Source: an uncultured Collinsella sp. (GTDB taxonomy: Bacteria > Actinomycetota > Coriobacteriia > Coriobacteriales > Coriobacteriaceae). From it: a DNA stretch of 64,000 nucleotides. A program made the translations under genes and the position numbers. Under the pieces are notes generated by a model. It saw only the letters and a program-made list of their open reading frames with translations. It made no database searches and was not told the origin of the DNA. The DNA is taken from contig CAAFGG010000017.1 of the NCBI GenBank assembly GCA_900762325.1, forward strand, positions 26,875 to 90,874, in the 5' to 3' direction. This document shows, one piece after another, positions 7,943-16,552 of this stretch (position 1 is its first letter; each line of letters starts with the position of its first letter).

Positions 7943-9025
7943 TTATTTCTCCTCAATAAGTTTGTCGACCTCTGCCATAAGCGCGTCGACAATTTGGTCC
8001 TCAGCTACTTTACCAATGATCTGGCCATGCGAAAAGAGCAAGGCCTGACCACGTCCGCAAGCAACGCCCAGGTCGGCATCAGAAGCCTCACCGGGGCCAT
8101 TAACGGCACATCCCATCACAGCGATAGAAAGCGGCGCGGAGTAGTTCTTAAGCCGCTCGGTGACCTCCTCGGCGATGGGAATGAGGTTAACCTGGCAGCG
8201 GGCGCACGTGGGGCACGAGACAATCTCGGGGCCACGGCGACGCAGGCCCAGCGACTGCAGAATACCCCAGGCAACCGGCGGCTCCTCAACCGGATCAGCT
8301 GTGAGCGAAACACGCATGGTGTCGCCAATGCCTTCGGAAAGCAAGATACCCAAGCCTACAGAGCTCTTGATGGTGCCCTGGAGCTTGGTCCCCGCCTCCG
8401 TCACGCCCAGGTGAAGCGGAACATGGGGAATCTCGCGCGACAGGGCGCGATAAGTATCAAGCGTCGTCTGTACACTATGGGCCTTGGCGGAAAGCACGAT
8501 GTTGGTAAAGCCGCGGTCTTCAAAATGCTTGACAAAACGCTCGCTCGACATCACGAGCTTTTCGGGCTGCGTGAGGTCATCGCGCTCGGCGATATCCTGC
8601 TCAAGCGAACCGGCGTTGACACCGATGCGAATCGCACAGCCCGCAGCGCCGGCGGCGTCGATGACGGCATCGACCTTAGCCCAATCGCCGATATTGCCGG
8701 GATTAATGCGCAGCTTGGCGGCACCAGCCTCAACGGCACCAATGGCAAGCTTATGGTTAAAGTGGATATCGGCGACGATCGGCACCGGAGACTCGGCACA
8801 GATGGTGCGGAAACCCTCAAGCGCGGCCTCGGTGGGCACGCTCACGCGCACGATATCGCAGCCAGCCTGCGCCAACGCGCACACTTGCGCAAGCGTTGCC
8901 TGGGCGTCGGCGGTATCGGTGCAAGTCATGGACTGAACCACGACCGGCGCGCCGCCACCGATCTGTACGCCGCCCACACGCACGGGGTGCGTCAGTTCGC
9001 GCGGCAAAGGATGGGATAAAGACAA
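7943..9025 (-). CDS. ispG: 4-hydroxy-3-methylbut-2-enyl diphosphate synthase IspG
   Basis: About 360 aa from the chosen TTG start. TIM-barrel part with VVVQSMTCTDT and VADIHFNHKLA, then the [4Fe-4S] part with CPTCARC and MGCAVNGPGEA providing the cluster cysteines. It catalyses the penultimate MEP-pathway step, converting MEcPP to HMBPP with reduced ferredoxin or flavodoxin. The frame is open to an ATG at 9112, but that would overlap rseP by 74 bases and add a non-homologous leader; TTG at 9025 follows GGGGAG at 8 bases and leaves a 13-base gap to rseP. A GTG at 9034 is the alternative. dxr, earlier in the same operon, is the committed enzyme of the same pathway. Confidence 0.92.
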   Translation of the reverse strand: MSLSHPLPRELTHPVRVGGVQIGGGAPVVVQSMTCTDTADAQATLAQVCALAQAGCDIVRVSVPTEAALEGFRTICAESPVPIVADIHFNHKLAIGAVEAGAAKLRINPGNIGDWAKVDAVIDAAGAAGCAIRIGVNAGSLEQDIAERDDLTQPEKLVMSSERFVKHFEDRGFTNIVLSAKAHSVQTTLDTYRALSREIPHVPLHLGVTEAGTKLQGTIKSSVGLGILLSEGIGDTMRVSLTADPVEEPPVAWGILQSLGLRRRGPEIVSCPTCARCQVNLIPIAEEVTERLKNYSAPLSIAVMGCAVNGPGEASDADLGVACGRGQALLFSHGQIIGKVAEDQIVDALMAEVDKLIEEK

Positions 9026-9038
9026 TCCAAACACTCCC

Positions 9039-10400
9039 CTACAGAATAAATCGAAGGATGTCGGAACGAAGCATATAGACAAACAGCAGCGCAAAGAGCG
9101 CGATGCCCACATAGCTCACAATCGTCTGGACCTTGAGAGGTAACTCGCGACCCGCAATCTTTTGAATGATCTCGATGACCAGCTTACCGCCATCGAGTGG
9201 CGGGATGGGCAGCAGGTTCATAAAGCCAAGCGAGAACGAGATGAGGGCAGCAAACGAAAGGAACGTGGCAGGGCCGGCAGCAGCAGCCTGTGAGGACATA
9301 ACGCTAATACCCACGATCGAAGAAGACTGATCGAGAATCTCCATCGTATGCTGCGGCTGGAGCAGGCGCATCACGCCATCCGCTGTCTGCACGACATAGG
9401 AAAAGGAGAGGCGAGCCGACGTGATGGGGTCCAAACGGACTACCTCCGTAGAAGCATACACACCTAACCGCTCGTCCTCTTTGAGCGCAACCGAGGTCGA
9501 ATGCTGCTTGCCGTCGCGCTCATACTCAATGGCGATATCGTCCTTACCGGCGGCCTTGCCGATAGCACCGTAGACGTCCATCCAAGTGGAACATGAGACA
9601 CCGTCGACCGAAAGGATCGCATCACCGGCCTCGATACCCACCTTGGCGGCAATAGACCCCTCGTCAACCTGACCGATCACGTTGGTGTCCATCGGCACGG
9701 TGACACCCGCAATGGAATAGATGCTCATAAGGAGCAAAAAACCCGTCAGGATATTGACGAGAATGCCCGCGAGCAGCATAAAGGCGCGCTTGAGAAAGCC
9801 CTGGCCCAGATAGGTATGCGAGCGCTCTTGCGCCAAGAAATCAGCCTCGCCGCACGGCAGCTCCCACACATCGCCCTCGGCAGTCGCATGCTCGCGATCG
9901 AACCGGCGGCCGTCAAAGGTGGTGTAACCCGCAGCGTCTCGAGGCAGTGTCTGATACTTGGTGGGATAGTAGCTCGGTGAGGGCTTCTCCCCTTCCTCAT
10001 ACCAAGGTGCAATGGAGCCCCAGCCCAGCAACAGAGCACAAGCCTCGAGCACATCCTCCTCGGAAAGCTCGAGCTCGACAGCAAGGTCGGCCACGGTCAC
10101 GCGACCATGACGGTAGATAGCCGCGAGCACGCGATCGGCGCACGAGACATCGGTCGGATCCATACCGCAGATGGCAGCGTAGCCACCCAGCAGCAGCGGG
10201 GTCACGCCAAACTTGGTTCCAATGCGACGCGACGTGTAATGGATGTCAAAGCGGCACGGCAGGCCCAAAAAGAACTCGGTCACACGGACGCCGCAGGCAC
10301 GCGCCACCAAAAAGTGGCCGCCCTCGTGCAAAAACACGAGGACGGAAAGCATCAGCAGGCCCCAAAAGACCGATGAAAGAACGCTCAGAACAGTATCCAT
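9039..10400 (-). CDS. rseP: Site-2 (M50) zinc metalloprotease RseP-like, with a helix-turn-helix-like insertion
   Basis: About 453 aa, an integral membrane protease. Active-site HEGGH in the first membrane helix (residues 25-29), a PDZ domain in the middle (GQVDEGSIAAKVGIEAGDAI), and the third zinc ligand in NLLPIPPLDGG near the C-terminus. Family role: cuts membrane anchors of anti-sigma factors and leftover signal peptides. Odd: between GGYAAICG (about residue 80) and the second membrane segment (LKRAFMLLAGILVN, about 205) there is some 90 aa of extra cytoplasmic sequence, including a probable winged-helix-like stretch (ADRVLAAIYRHGRVTVADL). Start uncertain: ATG at 10400 chosen; TTG at 10415 is possible. 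Sits between dxr and ispG, as in many bacteria. Confidence 0.88.
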   Translation of the reverse strand: MDTVLSVLSSVFWGLLMLSVLVFLHEGGHFLVARACGVRVTEFFLGLPCRFDIHYTSRRIGTKFGVTPLLLGGYAAICGMDPTDVSCADRVLAAIYRHGRVTVADLAVELELSEEDVLEACALLLGWGSIAPWYEEGEKPSPSYYPTKYQTLPRDAAGYTTFDGRRFDREHATAEGDVWELPCGEADFLAQERSHTYLGQGFLKRAFMLLAGILVNILTGFLLLMSIYSIAGVTVPMDTNVIGQVDEGSIAAKVGIEAGDAILSVDGVSCSTWMDVYGAIGKAAGKDDIAIEYERDGKQHSTSVALKEDERLGVYASTEVVRLDPITSARLSFSYVVQTADGVMRLLQPQHTMEILDQSSSIVGISVMSSQAAAAGPATFLSFAALISFSLGFMNLLPIPPLDGGKLVIEIIQKIAGRELPLKVQTIVSYVGIALFALLFVYMLRSDILRFIL

Positions 10401-10425
10401 AAAACGAAAAAGCAATCCTTATGGG

Positions 10426-11613
10426 TTAGGAACGGGTTGCGGCGAGTACCTGCACAGCCTTTTCACGCGCCCACGCATCGATGTCGCGAAGCTGCTCAAA
10501 CGAATCGACAGCCTGCATATCGTGGGCATCCATGCAGGATTCCACAATGCGATCGATATCGGTAAAGCTGCAGCCATCGTGCAGGAAGGCATCAACGGCG
10601 ACCTCGTTGGCGGCATTGAGCACGCACGGCATGGTGCCACCCGTCTTGCCGGCACGCTCGGCCAGTGCCAGACAGCGGAAGGTATCCATGTCGGCAGCAT
10701 CAAACGTGAGCTGCCCCAGCTCGCGAAAATCAATACGAGGCGCCGGGGTATCCCAACGCTCGGGATACGAGAACGCGAACTGGATGGGAATACGCATGTC
10801 GGAAGCACCGAGATGCGCCATCACAGAGCCGTCGGCGAACTCGACCATAGAGTGAATCTTGGACTGACGCTGCACGACCACGTTAATGAAATCGAGGTCG
10901 CAGTTGAACAGATGCATGGCCTCAATGCGCTCCAGGCCCTTGTTCATGAGGGTGGCGGAGTCGATGGTGATCTTGGCACCCATGGCCCACGTGGGATGTG
11001 CGAGGGCATCGGCACGCGTCACGCGGTCGAGCTCGTCGCGTGTGCGGCCAAAGAACGGACCGCCCGAGCAGGTGAGCCAAATACAATGAGCTTCGCGTGG
11101 GTTCTCCCCCAGATAGCACTGGTAGATGGCGGAGTGCTCAGAGTCGACTGGAATAAGCTGGCCCGGTTGCGCCAACGGCATAAGCAAGTCGCCACCGACG
11201 ACGAGGGACTCCTTGTTGGCAAGGGCAAGGCGCTTATTTGAGGTCAAGGCCGCATGGCTCGCCTCCAGACCGGCGGCACCCACAATAGCGACGAGCACGC
11301 AGTCGACATCGTCGCGACGCGCGAGCTCGCAAACCGCCTGCGCGCCAACGCCGAGCTTCGTGCCCTCGGGCAACTCCTGCAGCACGGCGTCATCGCCATG
11401 AGCGACATCGGCCACGGCAACCGCCGAAACCGAAAACTCGCGGGCAGCGGCAACGAGCTCGGAGGTACTGGAGTTAACGGACAGCGCCGTCACCTGCAGG
11501 CGATCGGCATGCTGGCGGCACACATCGAGCGCCTGGGTGCCAATGGAGCCCGTACAACCCAGGATGGCAACACGGAGGCGTCCATCGGCGCCATACGTCG
11601 TCTGGAATGACAT
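10426..11613 (-). CDS. dxr: 1-deoxy-D-xylulose 5-phosphate reductoisomerase
   Basis: 395 aa, full length. NADPH-binding GCTGSIGTQALDV at the N-terminus, ALANKESLVVGG, and the metal/substrate-binding PVDSEHSAIYQCYLG are all present, followed by TIDSATLMNKGLE and the C-terminal helical domain. It makes MEP from DXP, the committed step of isoprenoid synthesis. Its ATG shares one base with the cdsA stop (TAATG), so translation is coupled. With uppS two genes upstream and ispG two genes downstream, this operon links precursor supply to the lipid carrier. Confidence 0.97.
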   Translation of the reverse strand: MSFQTTYGADGRLRVAILGCTGSIGTQALDVCRQHADRLQVTALSVNSSTSELVAAAREFSVSAVAVADVAHGDDAVLQELPEGTKLGVGAQAVCELARRDDVDCVLVAIVGAAGLEASHAALTSNKRLALANKESLVVGGDLLMPLAQPGQLIPVDSEHSAIYQCYLGENPREAHCIWLTCSGGPFFGRTRDELDRVTRADALAHPTWAMGAKITIDSATLMNKGLERIEAMHLFNCDLDFINVVVQRQSKIHSMVEFADGSVMAHLGASDMRIPIQFAFSYPERWDTPAPRIDFRELGQLTFDAADMDTFRCLALAERAGKTGGTMPCVLNAANEVAVDAFLHDGCSFTDIDRIVESCMDAHDMQAVDSFEQLRDIDAWAREKAVQVLAATRS

Positions 11614-12512
11614 TACAGCACGCCTCCGATCATCAGCATCAGCTGCGCGGTGATGCAGCCGAAGATAAGCGAATCGCTACGATCGAGCATGCCGCCGTGG
11701 CCCGGGATAAGGTTACCGGAATCCTTAACGCCCACACCGCGCTTGATGCGCGACTCGATAAGGTCGCCGATAACGCCCAGAATGGACACCACCACGCCGC
11801 ACAGCAGCGCATAGGGCAGGCTGAGCTTGTAGAAGTGCGTCGCCCACAGGATGAGCCAAATCAAAACCGAACCCAGGATGCCGCCGACAAACCCCTCCCA
11901 GCTCTTTTTGGGAGAGATCTTGGGAACCATCTTGTGTTTGCCGATACGGCTACCCACGATGTAGGCAAACGAATCGGAGACCCAAAGGGACGCGCAAACG
12001 CCCACCGAAAGCAGGGCGCCGGCAAAACCGGGCACGGCATCGCGCAGCAGCACGATAGCCGACAGCATAAAGCCAGTGTAGATGGGACCCATGAGCGTTA
12101 CGGCCACATCAGAAATGCGGGTACGCGGCGACCAGACATACCAAATGCCCACAGCGAGCATCAGGGCAAAAAGCAGGGCATTCAACAACATCGAATCGCC
12201 CAACGCCGACAGCGGAAAGAGTACGGCGGCAGCGATACCCATGCGCTCGTTAGCCATCTTGCCATCGAGCCTCGTCATACGGAAAAACTCATAGCAGCAC
12301 AGACCGCTCATGACAGAAACAAAGATGGCCGTGGGCACGATTCCCAAAACCAGGCACAGGATAAAGACAACGGCGTAGACGATACCGGCGGCGGCACGGG
12401 TAATAAAGCCCGCAAGCCACGAACCGGTGCCATTCTTCGCTGCGGGCGCTCCCGCAGCGACAGCCTTGCGCTCAGATGTCTTGGGAGCAGTTGCCTTGGG
12501 ACGATCGGACAC
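11613..12512 (-). CDS. cdsA: Phosphatidate cytidylyltransferase CdsA
   Basis: 299 aa, multi-spanning membrane enzyme that makes CDP-diacylglycerol for all phospholipids. The CDS signature is seen near the C-terminus: DLIESRIKRGVGVKDSGNLIPGHGG, followed by the final SLIFGCITAQ helix. About seven to eight hydrophobic segments follow a Lys/Ala-rich soluble N-terminal tail of about 30 residues. GTG start with GAGGAGG at 8 bases. Two bases separate it from the uppS stop. The N-terminal tail is longer than in many homologues; no function is apparent for it. Confidence 0.93.
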   Translation of the reverse strand: MSDRPKATAPKTSERKAVAAGAPAAKNGTGSWLAGFITRAAAGIVYAVVFILCLVLGIVPTAIFVSVMSGLCCYEFFRMTRLDGKMANERMGIAAAVLFPLSALGDSMLLNALLFALMLAVGIWYVWSPRTRISDVAVTLMGPIYTGFMLSAIVLLRDAVPGFAGALLSVGVCASLWVSDSFAYIVGSRIGKHKMVPKISPKKSWEGFVGGILGSVLIWLILWATHFYKLSLPYALLCGVVVSILGVIGDLIESRIKRGVGVKDSGNLIPGHGGMLDRSDSLIFGCITAQLMLMIGGVL

Positions 12513-12514
12513 GA

Positions 12515-13309
12515 TTAAGCCTCCTCGGTCTTGCTCAGACCACCAAACCTACGGTCACGGCCCTGATAGGCCAAAATGGCGTCGACAAGGCCCCAACGAT
12601 CAAAGTCGGGCCAATAGGTATCGGTGACGTAGAATTCGGAATAAGCCACCTGCCACAGCAGATAGTTCGAAAGACGCAGCTCACCAGAAGTGCGAATCAC
12701 AAGCTCAGGATCGGGAAGGCCGGCGGTATAAAGGTGGGAAGCCACCATGTCGTCATCAATTGCGGCAGGATCGATCTTACCGGCGGCAGCGTCGACTGCA
12801 ATCTGACGGACAGCGCGGGTAATCTCGGCACGCGCGCCGTAGTTGACGGCAAGCGCCAGCGTCATACCGGTGTGATCAGCGCACTCGGCAAGACCGCGTT
12901 CAAAAACGTCGCGGGTCTTCTTGGGCAGCGCGGAAATGTCACCCAAAAAGACAACGCGCACGTTTTCGCGCTTCAGAAGCGGCAGCTCGTCGATAAACGT
13001 CTTGGCAAACAGATGCATCAAGACGTTGACCTCATGCTGCGGGCGGTTCCAGTTTTCGGTAGAAAACGCATAGGCAGAAAGCACGTCGACGCCCAGACGC
13101 ACGCAGGCAGTAATGATCTCGCGCAGCGAGACGATACCCGCCTTGTGGCCCTCGGTGCGTGCAAGACCGCGCGACGTGGCCCAACGGCCGTTGCCGTCCA
13201 TGATGCACGAGATATGGTGCGGAATGTTATTGAGGTCAAGGTCGGAAAAACCGACGCCCGCAGGGGCGTCGGCAAAGTACTCGACCAGTTTATGCTCGTC
13301 GTATTGCAC
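12515..13309 (-). CDS. uppS: Isoprenyl (undecaprenyl) diphosphate synthase UppS
   Basis: 264 aa, cis-prenyltransferase. The catalytic MDGNGRWA stretch near residue 37, GHKAG, SAYAFSTENW and the C-terminal RTSGELRLSNYLLWQ are diagnostic. It builds the C55 lipid carrier used for peptidoglycan from FPP and IPP. GTG start with GGAG eight bases before; the start lies one base after the frr stop codon, so the two are coupled. Compared with short homologues it has an N-terminal extension of about 20 residues. Confidence 0.95.
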   Translation of the reverse strand: MQYDEHKLVEYFADAPAGVGFSDLDLNNIPHHISCIMDGNGRWATSRGLARTEGHKAGIVSLREIITACVRLGVDVLSAYAFSTENWNRPQHEVNVLMHLFAKTFIDELPLLKRENVRVVFLGDISALPKKTRDVFERGLAECADHTGMTLALAVNYGARAEITRAVRQIAVDAAAGKIDPAAIDDDMVASHLYTAGLPDPELVIRTSGELRLSNYLLWQVAYSEFYVTDTYWPDFDRWGLVDAILAYQGRDRRFGGLSKTEEA

Positions 13310-13310
13310 C

Positions 13311-13847
13311 TTAGATCTCCATGACCTCGGCTTCTTTTTCCTTCAGAAGCTCCTCGACCTTGGCGACATACTCATCGGTGTGCTTCTGGACCTTGGCCTG
13401 CTCGCGACGGACATCGTCCTCGGTGAGTTCCTCATCGCGCTCGAGCTTGTTGTTGAAGTCGCGACGGATGTTACGGATAGACACCTTGGCCTGCTCGGCG
13501 TACTCGCGGCACTCCTTGACGAGCTCGCGACGGCGCTCCTCGGTGGGAGCCGGGAACGGCAGACGAACGACGGTGCCATCGGAGTTGGGGGTAATACCCA
13601 GATCGGAAGCGCCGATGGCCTTGACGATAGCATTGATGAGTGCCTTGTCCCACGGCTCGATGAGCAGCATGTGGGCCTCGGGGGTCTTGACGGCGGCAAC
13701 CTGCGTGACCGGCGTGGGAACACCGTAATAATCGACGGTGATGTCGGACAGAATGTTGGCATTGGCGCGGCCGGTACGGACCTTGGAGAAGTTATGCTTG
13801 AGGGACTCGAGCGACTTGTCCATATGGGCGGTGATGTTCTCTGCCAT
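13311..13847 (-). CDS. frr: Ribosome recycling factor
   Basis: 178 aa, slightly shorter than the usual 185 because the N-terminus is compact. KVRTGRANANIL and the long charged three-helix bundle (LVKECREYAEQAKVSIRNIRRD) are the family hallmarks. With EF-G it splits post-termination ribosomes. ATG with AGGAGG seven bases upstream. It starts two bases after the pyrH stop, the almost universal pyrH-frr arrangement. Confidence 0.97.
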   Translation of the reverse strand: MAENITAHMDKSLESLKHNFSKVRTGRANANILSDITVDYYGVPTPVTQVAAVKTPEAHMLLIEPWDKALINAIVKAIGASDLGITPNSDGTVVRLPFPAPTEERRRELVKECREYAEQAKVSIRNIRRDFNNKLERDEELTEDDVRREQAKVQKHTDEYVAKVEELLKEKEAEVMEI

Positions 13848-13849
13848 GC

Positions 13850-14572
13850 TTAATCCTCCTGATAGACGAGCGTGCCGACGGGCTCACCCGCGAGCGCGCG
13901 CTTGACGGTGTCCTCGCCATCGATGTTGAGGACCAAAATCGGCATACGGTTATCCTGGCACAGTGCCGTAGCCGTGGAATCCATAACCTGCAGACCGCGG
14001 ACGAGAACCTCGTGATAGGTAATCTTGTCAAAGCGGACGGCATCGGCGCACTTGACGGGATCCTTGTCGTAGATACCGTCGACCTTGGTGGCCTTAATCA
14101 GAATCTCCGCACCGATCTCGCAGGCACGAAGGGCCGCGGCGGTGTCAGTCGTAAAGTACGGATTGCCCGAACCGGCGGCGAAGATAACGACATTGCCCTT
14201 GGACAGGTGGTTGATGGCGCGACGACGAATATAGGGCTCGCAAATCTCGTTCATCTGGATAGCGCTCATAACGCGGCAAGGAACATCGTTATGCTCGAAA
14301 GCATCCTGAAGGGCAAGCGCGTTCATAACGGTTGCCAGCATACCCATGTAATCGGCCTGAGCACGCTCCATGCCACCGGCAGCACCGGCCATGCCGCGGA
14401 AAATATTGCCGCCGCCGACAACGACGCCGACCTCATGGCCAACGGCGAGCAGCTCCTTGACCTGCTTGGCAAGATGGTCGGTAACCTTGGGGTCGATGCC
14501 ATAGTGGCCATCGCCCATCAGTGCTTCGCCGGAAAGCTTAAGAAGCACGCGTTTATATCGGATGTCGGACAA
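13850..14572 (-). CDS. pyrH: UMP kinase
   Basis: 240 aa, hexameric amino-acid-kinase-fold UMP kinase. KLSGEALMG at the N-terminus, VVGGGNIFRG, the ATP-site FAAGSGNPYFTTDTAA and a C-terminal LNIDG segment are all present. Phosphorylates UMP to UDP; normally feedback-inhibited by UTP. The start is TTG with GGAGG six bases upstream. A terminator at 14632-14666 separates it from tsf, so pyrH-frr-uppS may have an extra promoter in the 117-base gap, though I could not identify one clearly. Confidence 0.96.
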   Translation of the reverse strand: MSDIRYKRVLLKLSGEALMGDGHYGIDPKVTDHLAKQVKELLAVGHEVGVVVGGGNIFRGMAGAAGGMERAQADYMGMLATVMNALALQDAFEHNDVPCRVMSAIQMNEICEPYIRRRAINHLSKGNVVIFAAGSGNPYFTTDTAAALRACEIGAEILIKATKVDGIYDKDPVKCADAVRFDKITYHEVLVRGLQVMDSTATALCQDNRMPILVLNIDGEDTVKRALAGEPVGTLVYQED

Positions 14573-14631
14573 AGCGATCCTCCTTTAATTAGACTCTCAA
14601 TATGATATCAAAGGCTCTGATAAGAGCCATG

Positions 14632-14666
14632 AAAAAGCAGGCTGTGAGTAAAACCCACAGCCTGCT
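14632..14666 (-). terminator. Intrinsic terminator after tsf
   Basis: AGCAGGCTGTG / CACAGCCTGCT, an 11-bp stem followed on the minus strand by TTTTTC. It probably allows partial read-through from rpsB-tsf into pyrH. Confidence 0.88.
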
Positions 14667-14689
14667 CATTACCAACTACAAGAGCTTAT

Positions 14690-15559
14690 TTACTCGCCAC
14701 GGACCAGACGGTCGAAGGCAACGACGGTAATGGTGTCGCCAAGCTCCTTGGAGACCTGCTCAGCGTACTTCTTGATGGTGAGGGAGCTGTCCTTGATGAA
14801 CTCCTGCTCGGTGAGCACGGACTGCTTGTAGAACTTCTCCAGACGGCCGACAGCCATCTTCTCCTGGATAGCCTCGGGCTTGCCGGACTCGGCAGCCTGA
14901 GCCATGTAGATCTGCTTCTCGTGCTCGACGGTCTCGGCCGGAACCTGATCGCGGGTAGCGCAGATCGGGGCGACGGCGGCAACCTGAAGGGCAACGTCGT
15001 GAGCGAAGGCCTTGAAGGACTCAGCCTGAGCAGTCTCGGCCTTCTCGAAAGCAAACTCGACGAGGACGCCGATCTTACCACCCATGTGGATGTAAGAAGC
15101 GAGAGCGCCGTTCTCGGCCTTGCGGGCGGCGAAGCGTGAGATCTTCATGTTCTCGCCCATGATGTGAATCATCTCGGTGAGCTCGGAGGAAACGGTCTCC
15201 TCGCCCATCGGCTTCTCGAGCAGAGCGTCGACGTCAGCAGGCTCGGTGGTAGCGACAACCTCAGCGACCTTGGAAGCAAAGCCGGTGAACTTGGCGTTGG
15301 AGCCAACGAAGTCGGTCTCGCAGGAGAGCTCGAGCAGAGCGCCGGTCTTGCCATCCTCGGAGACGAACGCGGCGACAGCGCCCTCGTTGGTCTCACGGCC
15401 AGCCTTCTTGGCAGCCTTGGCAAGGCCGTTCTTGCGCAGAACGTCGACAGCGGCGTCCATGTCGCCGTCAGCCTCGACGAGAGCCTTCTTGCACTCCATC
15501 ATCGGGGAGTCGGTCATCTCGCGGAGCTGCTTGACCATAGCGGCGGTAATCTGGGCCAT
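14690..15559 (-). CDS. tsf: Translation elongation factor Ts
   Basis: 289 aa. N-terminal UBA-like domain beginning MAQITAAMVKQLREMTDSPMM with ALVEADGDMDAAVDVLRKNG, then the TDFVGSN motif that contacts EF-Tu and two core subdomains. It recharges EF-Tu with GTP. The frame opens five codons earlier, but those codons contain the ribosome site (AAAGGA), so the ATG at 15559 is the start. It follows rpsB by 45 bases in a shared transcript. Confidence 0.97.
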   Translation of the reverse strand: MAQITAAMVKQLREMTDSPMMECKKALVEADGDMDAAVDVLRKNGLAKAAKKAGRETNEGAVAAFVSEDGKTGALLELSCETDFVGSNAKFTGFASKVAEVVATTEPADVDALLEKPMGEETVSSELTEMIHIMGENMKISRFAARKAENGALASYIHMGGKIGVLVEFAFEKAETAQAESFKAFAHDVALQVAAVAPICATRDQVPAETVEHEKQIYMAQAAESGKPEAIQEKMAVGRLEKFYKQSVLTEQEFIKDSSLTIKKYAEQVSKELGDTITVVAFDRLVRGE

Positions 15560-15604
15560 TGTGGTTCCTTTCAAAGAGATGAAAAAGAATTAACTAAGAC
15601 TGAT

Positions 15605-16333
15605 TTACTCGGCCTTGGGCTCAGCGGCCATCTCGGCCTCGGAGACCTGCTCCTTGCCGGAGCCAGCGAGGCAAGCGTCAGCCATGAGCTCGCACATAAG
15701 GGTGACAGCGGAGATAGCGTCATCGTTGCAGGGGATGCCGTACTCGACCTCGTCGGGATCGGAGTTGGTGTCGATCAGGGCGACGACGGGGATGTTCAGG
15801 CGCTGAGCCTCCTTGATGGCGTTCTCCTCGCGCTTGGTGTCGATGACGAAGAGAGCCTGGGGCAGACCCTTCATGTCGCGGGCGCCACCGAGGTTGGTCT
15901 GGAGCTTGGTGAGCTCCTTGCCGAGAACAGCCTGCTCCTTCTTGGGCAGAACAGCCATGCGGCCGTCCTCGACCATGGCCTCGAGCTCCTCCATGCGGTT
16001 GATGCGGGAGCGGATGGTGACGAAGTTGGTCAGCATACCGCCGAGCCAACGCTGGTTGATGTAAGGCATGTTGGCGCGCTCAGCAGCGTTCTTGACGGCC
16101 TCCTGAGCCTGCTTCTTGGTGCCGACGAATAGCACGTTGCCACCCTTGGCGACGTTCTTGACAAAGGTGTAGGCCTGGTCGGCGTCGAGGATGGTCTGCT
16201 TGAGGTCGAGGATGTAGATGCCGTTGCGCTCACCGAAGATGAACGGCTTCATCTTGGGGTTCCAGCGACGGGTCTGGTGACCGAAGTGGCAGCCGGCCTC
16301 GAGCAGGGTGCGGATATTAATCTTGGTAGCCAT
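15605..16333 (-). CDS. rpsB: 30S ribosomal protein S2
   Basis: 242 aa. LLEAGCHFGHQTRRWNPKM at the N-terminus and the coiled-coil middle region are unmistakable; ALFVIDTKREENAIKEA and PVVALIDTNSDP follow. A C-terminal tail of about 20 residues rich in Glu and Ala is added, common in actinobacteria. ATG with CAGGAGG. A good promoter lies about 140 bases upstream, leaving a long leader in which autoregulatory structure could form. Confidence 0.98.
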   Translation of the reverse strand: MATKINIRTLLEAGCHFGHQTRRWNPKMKPFIFGERNGIYILDLKQTILDADQAYTFVKNVAKGGNVLFVGTKKQAQEAVKNAAERANMPYINQRWLGGMLTNFVTIRSRINRMEELEAMVEDGRMAVLPKKEQAVLGKELTKLQTNLGGARDMKGLPQALFVIDTKREENAIKEAQRLNIPVVALIDTNSDPDEVEYGIPCNDDAISAVTLMCELMADACLAGSGKEQVSEAEMAAEPKAE

Positions 16334-16474
16334 GTTAAACCTCCTGTGGTTTGCCTCCGCGCGGGGTCATCCTCCAAAACCAACCCGGACATGTGCTACC
16401 AAAGCCCGGGCACCACGGTATGAAGTAGCCGCGCGTGCGTGATAAAAACATGTTGCCGTGAAGCAACCCGATGA

Positions 16475-16503
16475 ATGATAGCAGGAATGCCTCTTCCTGC
16501 CAA
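16475..16503 (-). promoter_or_regulatory. Promoter of rpsB-tsf
   Basis: On the minus strand TTGGCA (16503-16498), a 17-base spacer and TATCAT (16480-16475). The transcript would carry a leader of about 135 bases, with a GTTGC/GCAAC hairpin at its 5' end (16453-16468). S2 synthesis is often controlled by such leaders; I cannot confirm a match to a known one. Confidence 0.7.
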
Positions 16504-16552
16504 CCCGCAATCAAAACCACACACCTGAGTGCGGCGCGGGACGTCCCAGCCA

